Shown here: positions 33,442-34,359 of the stretch, piece by piece
Layout of the letters: each line of letters starts with the position of its first letter
Position numbering within the stretch: position 1 is the stretch's first letter
NCBI GenBank assembly: GCA_903874895.1
Contig: CAIQUG010000123.1
Coordinates: forward strand, 1 to 34,359
Direction of reading: 5' to 3'
Source: an uncultured Caulobacterales bacterium
GTDB lineage: Bacteria > Pseudomonadota > Alphaproteobacteria > Caulobacterales > Caulobacteraceae
DNA length: 34,359 nucleotides
The notes under the pieces: model-generated
The model's input: the letters and a program-made list of their open reading frames with translations, nothing else
What the model was told of the DNA's origin: nothing
Databases searched by the model: none
Program-made: the position numbers and the translations under genes

Positions 33442-34359
33442 TCAGGCCGCGCGGGTCTTGCGGCCGAGCATCAGGGTGGCGAGGATCGAGCCAAGCACGG
33501 CGTTCAGCTCAGACCGCTCCACGATCCGGTCGACCATGCCCTTTTCCACCAGATATTCCGACCGCTGGAAGCCCGGCGGAAGGGTCTCGCGGATGGTCTG
33601 CTCGATCACCCGGGGTCCGGCAAAGCCGATCAGGGCCCCGGGCTCCGCCAGGTGGATATCCCCCAGCATGGCGTAGGAGGCGGTGACGCCCCCGGTGGTC
33701 GGGTCGGTCAGCACCACCACATAGGGCAGGTGGGCGCGGCGAAGTTCCTGGATCGACAGGGTGGTGCGGGCCATCTGCATCAGGCTGAAGGCCCCTTCCT
33801 GCATCCGGGCCCCTCCCGCGGCGCAGAAGGCCACATAGGGCACCTGCCGCTCCAGCGCAGCCCGGGCCCCGGCGATGAAGGTCTCTCCCGCCGCCATGCC
33901 GAGCGAACCGCCCATGAAGGCGAAGTCCTGCACCATGACCACGGCGGGCACGTTGCGGATCCCGCCGAAGGCGAGGGCCACGGCATCCGGCTCGCCCGTG
34001 GCCTTGCGGGCGGCGGCGAGCCGCTCGGGATAGGGCTTCTGGTCGGAGAACTTCAGCGGGTCCTCGACCACCGACGGCACCGGCAGCGATTCATAGGCCC
34101 CGCCGTCGAAGGTGTACTTGAACCGGAGGGGCGGTGCGATCCGCATGTGCCGCCCGGCGGGGGTCACCCACAGGGCGCTCTCCAGATCCGGACGATAGAT
34201 CATCTCCCCCGTGTCGGGGCACTTGATCCACAGGTTGTCCGGCGTCTCCGTCCGGCGGGTCACCAGATTGCGCACACCCGGTGCGATCTTGGCTAGCCAG
34301 CCAGCGCCCCGTGCCGGTCGGGCGGGCTTGTCCTTCGGGGTCTCGTCGCGAGCGTCAGC
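33442..34359 (-). CDS. accD: Acetyl-CoA carboxylase carboxyltransferase subunit beta (5' end beyond window)
   Basis: The protein is open to the edge of the window: the frame continues upstream of the GTG at 34275 with 28 more codons (ending WLAKIAPG) that look like a real AccD N-terminus, so the start is outside. The crotonase-fold core is clear: GGSLGMAAGETF, FCAAGGARMQEGAFSLMQMA, DPTTGGVTASYAMLGD, and the end FAGPRVIEQTIRETLP. AccD with AccA transfers CO2 from biotin to acetyl-CoA to make malonyl-CoA. The N-terminal zinc ribbon is degenerate, keeping one cysteine (KCPDTGEM). It converges on the GT2 gene with 21 bp between stops. Confidence 0.95.
   Translation of the reverse strand, partial: ADARDETPKDKPARPARGAGWLAKIAPGVRNLVTRRTETPDNLWIKCPDTGEMIYRPDLESALWVTPAGRHMRIAPPLRFKYTFDGGAYESLPVPSVVEDPLKFSDQKPYPERLAAARKATGEPDAVALAFGGIRNVPAVVMVQDFAFMGGSLGMAAGETFIAGARAALERQVPYVAFCAAGGARMQEGAFSLMQMARTTLSIQELRRAHLPYVVVLTDPTTGGVTASYAMLGDIHLAEPGALIGFAGPRVIEQTIRETLPPGFQRSEYLVEKGMVDRIVERSELNAVLGSILATLMLGRKTRAA

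Noticed and set aside
1-34359. CRISPR array, insertion sequence, prophage, rRNA or origin of replication
   Set aside because: No regularly spaced repeats, transposase, integrase, phage structural gene, rRNA or DnaA-box cluster was seen.

Overview
The window is GC-rich, densely packed chromosomal DNA from an alphaproteobacterium. Protein families and gene order fit Caulobacterales best, for example the iron-sulfur scaffold/yidD/thrS and hemC/hemD/mitofilin/hemY runs, the TonB-C-like repeat protein and the plug-domain receptor type. I cannot fix the genus. Almost every gene belongs to a recognisable family. There is no phage, insertion sequence, rRNA or CRISPR array.

Layout. 1-3622: the end of a glutathione transferase gene, then a two-gene ABC importer (fused double permease plus an ATPase with an extra C-terminal domain). 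3600-6192 (minus): an unrecognised 384-residue protein, a small conserved protein, tRNA-Gly(GCC) with a clear promoter, and a DUF6065 protein. 6373-9165 (plus): a ProXp-type tRNA-editing deacylase, then a tight run of CnoX-like thioredoxin, LON-domain protein, Trm112-like protein and DUF971 protein. 9119-11789 (minus): tsaD-gpsA-YciI-small Rieske protein. 11902-16005 (plus): hemC-hemD-mitofilin-like-hemY. 16108-16183: tRNA-Thr(CGT), followed by a lower-GC stretch with one secreted protein of four CX10C repeats.

18035-23491: a DUF1993 protein, a flavin monooxygenase (minus), and a probably Tat-exported GH1 glycosidase followed by an outer-membrane plug/barrel protein, which looks like a glycoside-use unit. 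23519-26313: a TetR regulator (minus) divergent from a metallophosphoesterase/GT4 pair that resembles the PlcP-Agt phosphate-starvation lipid-remodelling pair, with a Pho-box-like repeat upstream. 26314-29575: a long regulatory leader, an ornithine/lysine decarboxylase, a deoxyhypusine-synthase-like enzyme (probably homospermidine formation) and a SRPBCC protein. 29748-33420: Fe-S scaffold, yidD, thrS and a GT2 glycosyltransferase. The window ends inside accD (minus).

How the genes work together: the housekeeping parts cover heme synthesis, t6A tRNA modification, threonyl-tRNA charging, mischarged-tRNA editing, fatty-acid and glycerolipid synthesis, and thiol chaperoning. The more adaptive parts are the ABC importer, the glycoside unit, the lipid-remodelling pair, the polyamine pair and the secreted repeat protein. 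The best leads are the PlcP/Agt pair with its candidate Pho box, the CX10C repeat protein beside tRNA-Thr, the leader of the decarboxylase gene, and a hairpin that appears to be both a terminator and part of the tRNA-Gly promoter.
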